This document shows positions 62,961-64,000 of a stretch of 64,000 nucleotides of DNA, piece by piece. Source of the stretch: Osmia lignaria lignaria (taxonomy: Eukaryota; Arthropoda; Insecta; Hymenoptera; Megachilidae). Under the pieces are notes generated by a model. It worked only from the letters and a program-made list of their open reading frames with translations, was not told the DNA's origin and did no database searches. Each line of letters starts with the position of its first letter. The first letter of the stretch is position 1. The DNA lies in assembly GCF_051020975.1 (NCBI RefSeq), contig NC_135043.1, positions 11,408,001 to 11,472,000 on the forward strand. Reading direction: 5' to 3'. Made by a program: the position numbers and the translations under genes.

Positions 62961-64000
62961 TTCCGTTTTCTTCTATACGAGTAATTTCATTTTCTGATAT
63001 GTAGATTATCCTCGAAATTAGAAAAATTAAGAGAAAAGACAGGACTATTATTTTTTATAAAAATCATTTTAACACACTATCAAGTGCAAGTGTTTGCAAT
63101 TTAAAACAATTTTTTAAAATAGAAATTTCTTTATAACAATTTTATAATTCGAAAGAGCTTGAAACAATATTCAAGAGGGTTGATCGAAGGACAGTGTCGG
63201 TTCATCCCTGTCGCTAGTCGGTTGTTATTATGCGTGGGGCGAGTTTCAAAGACCGTGATCGTAACCTAACAATCAGGGTTCTGGGTAGTTAGTGGGGCTA
63301 TTAGCCGACATTGCTGTGCCGCCTAGTAATCAACGCCCTGGCTGTGTGCCGCTGCGAACGATAGAGTAAAACTGAAACAGAGATGGTACAACGATGATAT
63401 AACGAAAAGAGAGAAGATAGAATTATCGGTAGCCTATCGTCTTAATTGACTCTAATTGTAACAGAATGTTAGGTAGATGATCGATAAAATCGAAAGTATT
63501 AGAGAATTGAATGAGAGGGTAAAAGCGATTCAAGTGACTTTATGGCGATCCTAAAAAGGAGCTGCCCTTGAAACAGTTTGCAAACGACGCGACGCCCTTT
63601 AATGGCTATTTTTATGGCGGCTCCCACAAAGACAGCTCGGTAAACTAGATTTATCAGGGAATTTTCATGTTTTCTTGTGTGTTTCACGTTGGATAAACTG
63701 CTTTCAAAGTCGTTTCTTTCCGTGAATTATTATTAGCTTCTTAATGGACAGATGTTTCAATTACGTACCTACTGTAATTTATCTTGAGGTCAGCTGCTGA
63801 TAGATTTGAAAATGTTTTTATTCGTATGTTTTATTTCATTTAAATAAAGAGTAAACTCAATCAGATATACCTAAATGTTGAAAAGTTTAAGTTGAAAACG
63901 ATCCTGAAAATAGGACAAAAAAAGTGAGAAACAAAATTTCACTTTCGAAAGTTGCAAAGAGAAAACGAATCAGCTGATAACTGAAAACGAATTGCCGGAA

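Larger units (their letters stand above)
61750..64000. other. Mixed noncoding DNA at the right end
   Basis: AT-rich around 61800-62000 and 63000-63150, CpG-richer elsewhere. Apart from the ATCACG repeat and the possible small exon at 62892-62960, I see nothing I can support. Open frames at 62379-62823 overlap each other in different minus-strand frames and have no motif. Confidence 0.4.

Overview
The window reads as nuclear DNA of an insect, most likely a hymenopteran and probably a bee. The genes have introns with GT..AG splice sites and AT-rich codons. The intergenic DNA is AT-rich but not short of CpG, and it carries many short microsatellites. The closest recognisable protein relatives are animal PACS, YIF1, ZAD/C2H2 zinc-finger and enolase-phosphatase E1 proteins. 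The species placement is inference from composition and repeat style, not from a marker gene. Nothing looks bacterial or plasmid-like, and I found no rRNA, tRNA or CRISPR array.

All convincing genes lie in the first 16 kb. (1) Minus strand, 3808-3911: the first coding exon of a PACS sorting protein; the rest of that gene lies off the left edge, so bases 1-3807 are its first intron. (2) Minus strand, 4432-5863: a complete four-exon YIF1, an ER-Golgi membrane protein of 328 residues. (3) Plus strand, 7112-9772: a two-exon zinc-finger protein of 848 residues with an N-terminal ZAD and about 15 C2H2 fingers. (4) Plus strand, 11695-16002: a six-exon enolase-phosphatase E1 of the methionine salvage pathway, 776 residues, whose last exon adds about 510 residues of disordered Lys/Glu/Ser/Thr-rich tail to a normal-sized enzyme. 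PACS and YIF1 both act in trafficking through the Golgi and endosomes and lie in tandem on one strand. I see no sign of co-regulation, and nothing links the other two genes.

From 16 kb to the right end (about 48 kb) I find no exon I would call conserved coding sequence. The first few kb are probably the ENOPH1 3' UTR. The remainder alternates AT-rich DNA with CpG-rich, GA/CT-rich islands (about 24.5-25.0, 25.8-27.4, 31.6-32.7, 38.5-38.9, 41.5-45.2, 47.8-48.8, 49.3-51.3, 57.2-61.7 kb) that look like promoters or enhancers. This is the pattern expected of the 5' regulatory territory or long introns of one or more large developmental genes whose exons lie outside the window. Within it I mark a TATA-type core promoter near 48.2 kb, a CpG-rich region with three CCAAT boxes near 38.7 kb, possible untranslated or noncoding exons at 22.66 and 28.3 kb, a possible first coding exon on the minus strand at 62.9 kb, a strong G-quadruplex motif at 57.5 kb and many tandem repeats.

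Mobile or repeat structure: a 188-bp foldback/MITE-like element with perfect 25-bp inverted ends at 6390-6577; a cluster of inverted repeats at 19.0-19.6 kb, one pair nested in another; and palindromic GGGTCA..TGACCC sequences at three places, two of which belong to a longer shared dispersed repeat. No transposase was recognised.
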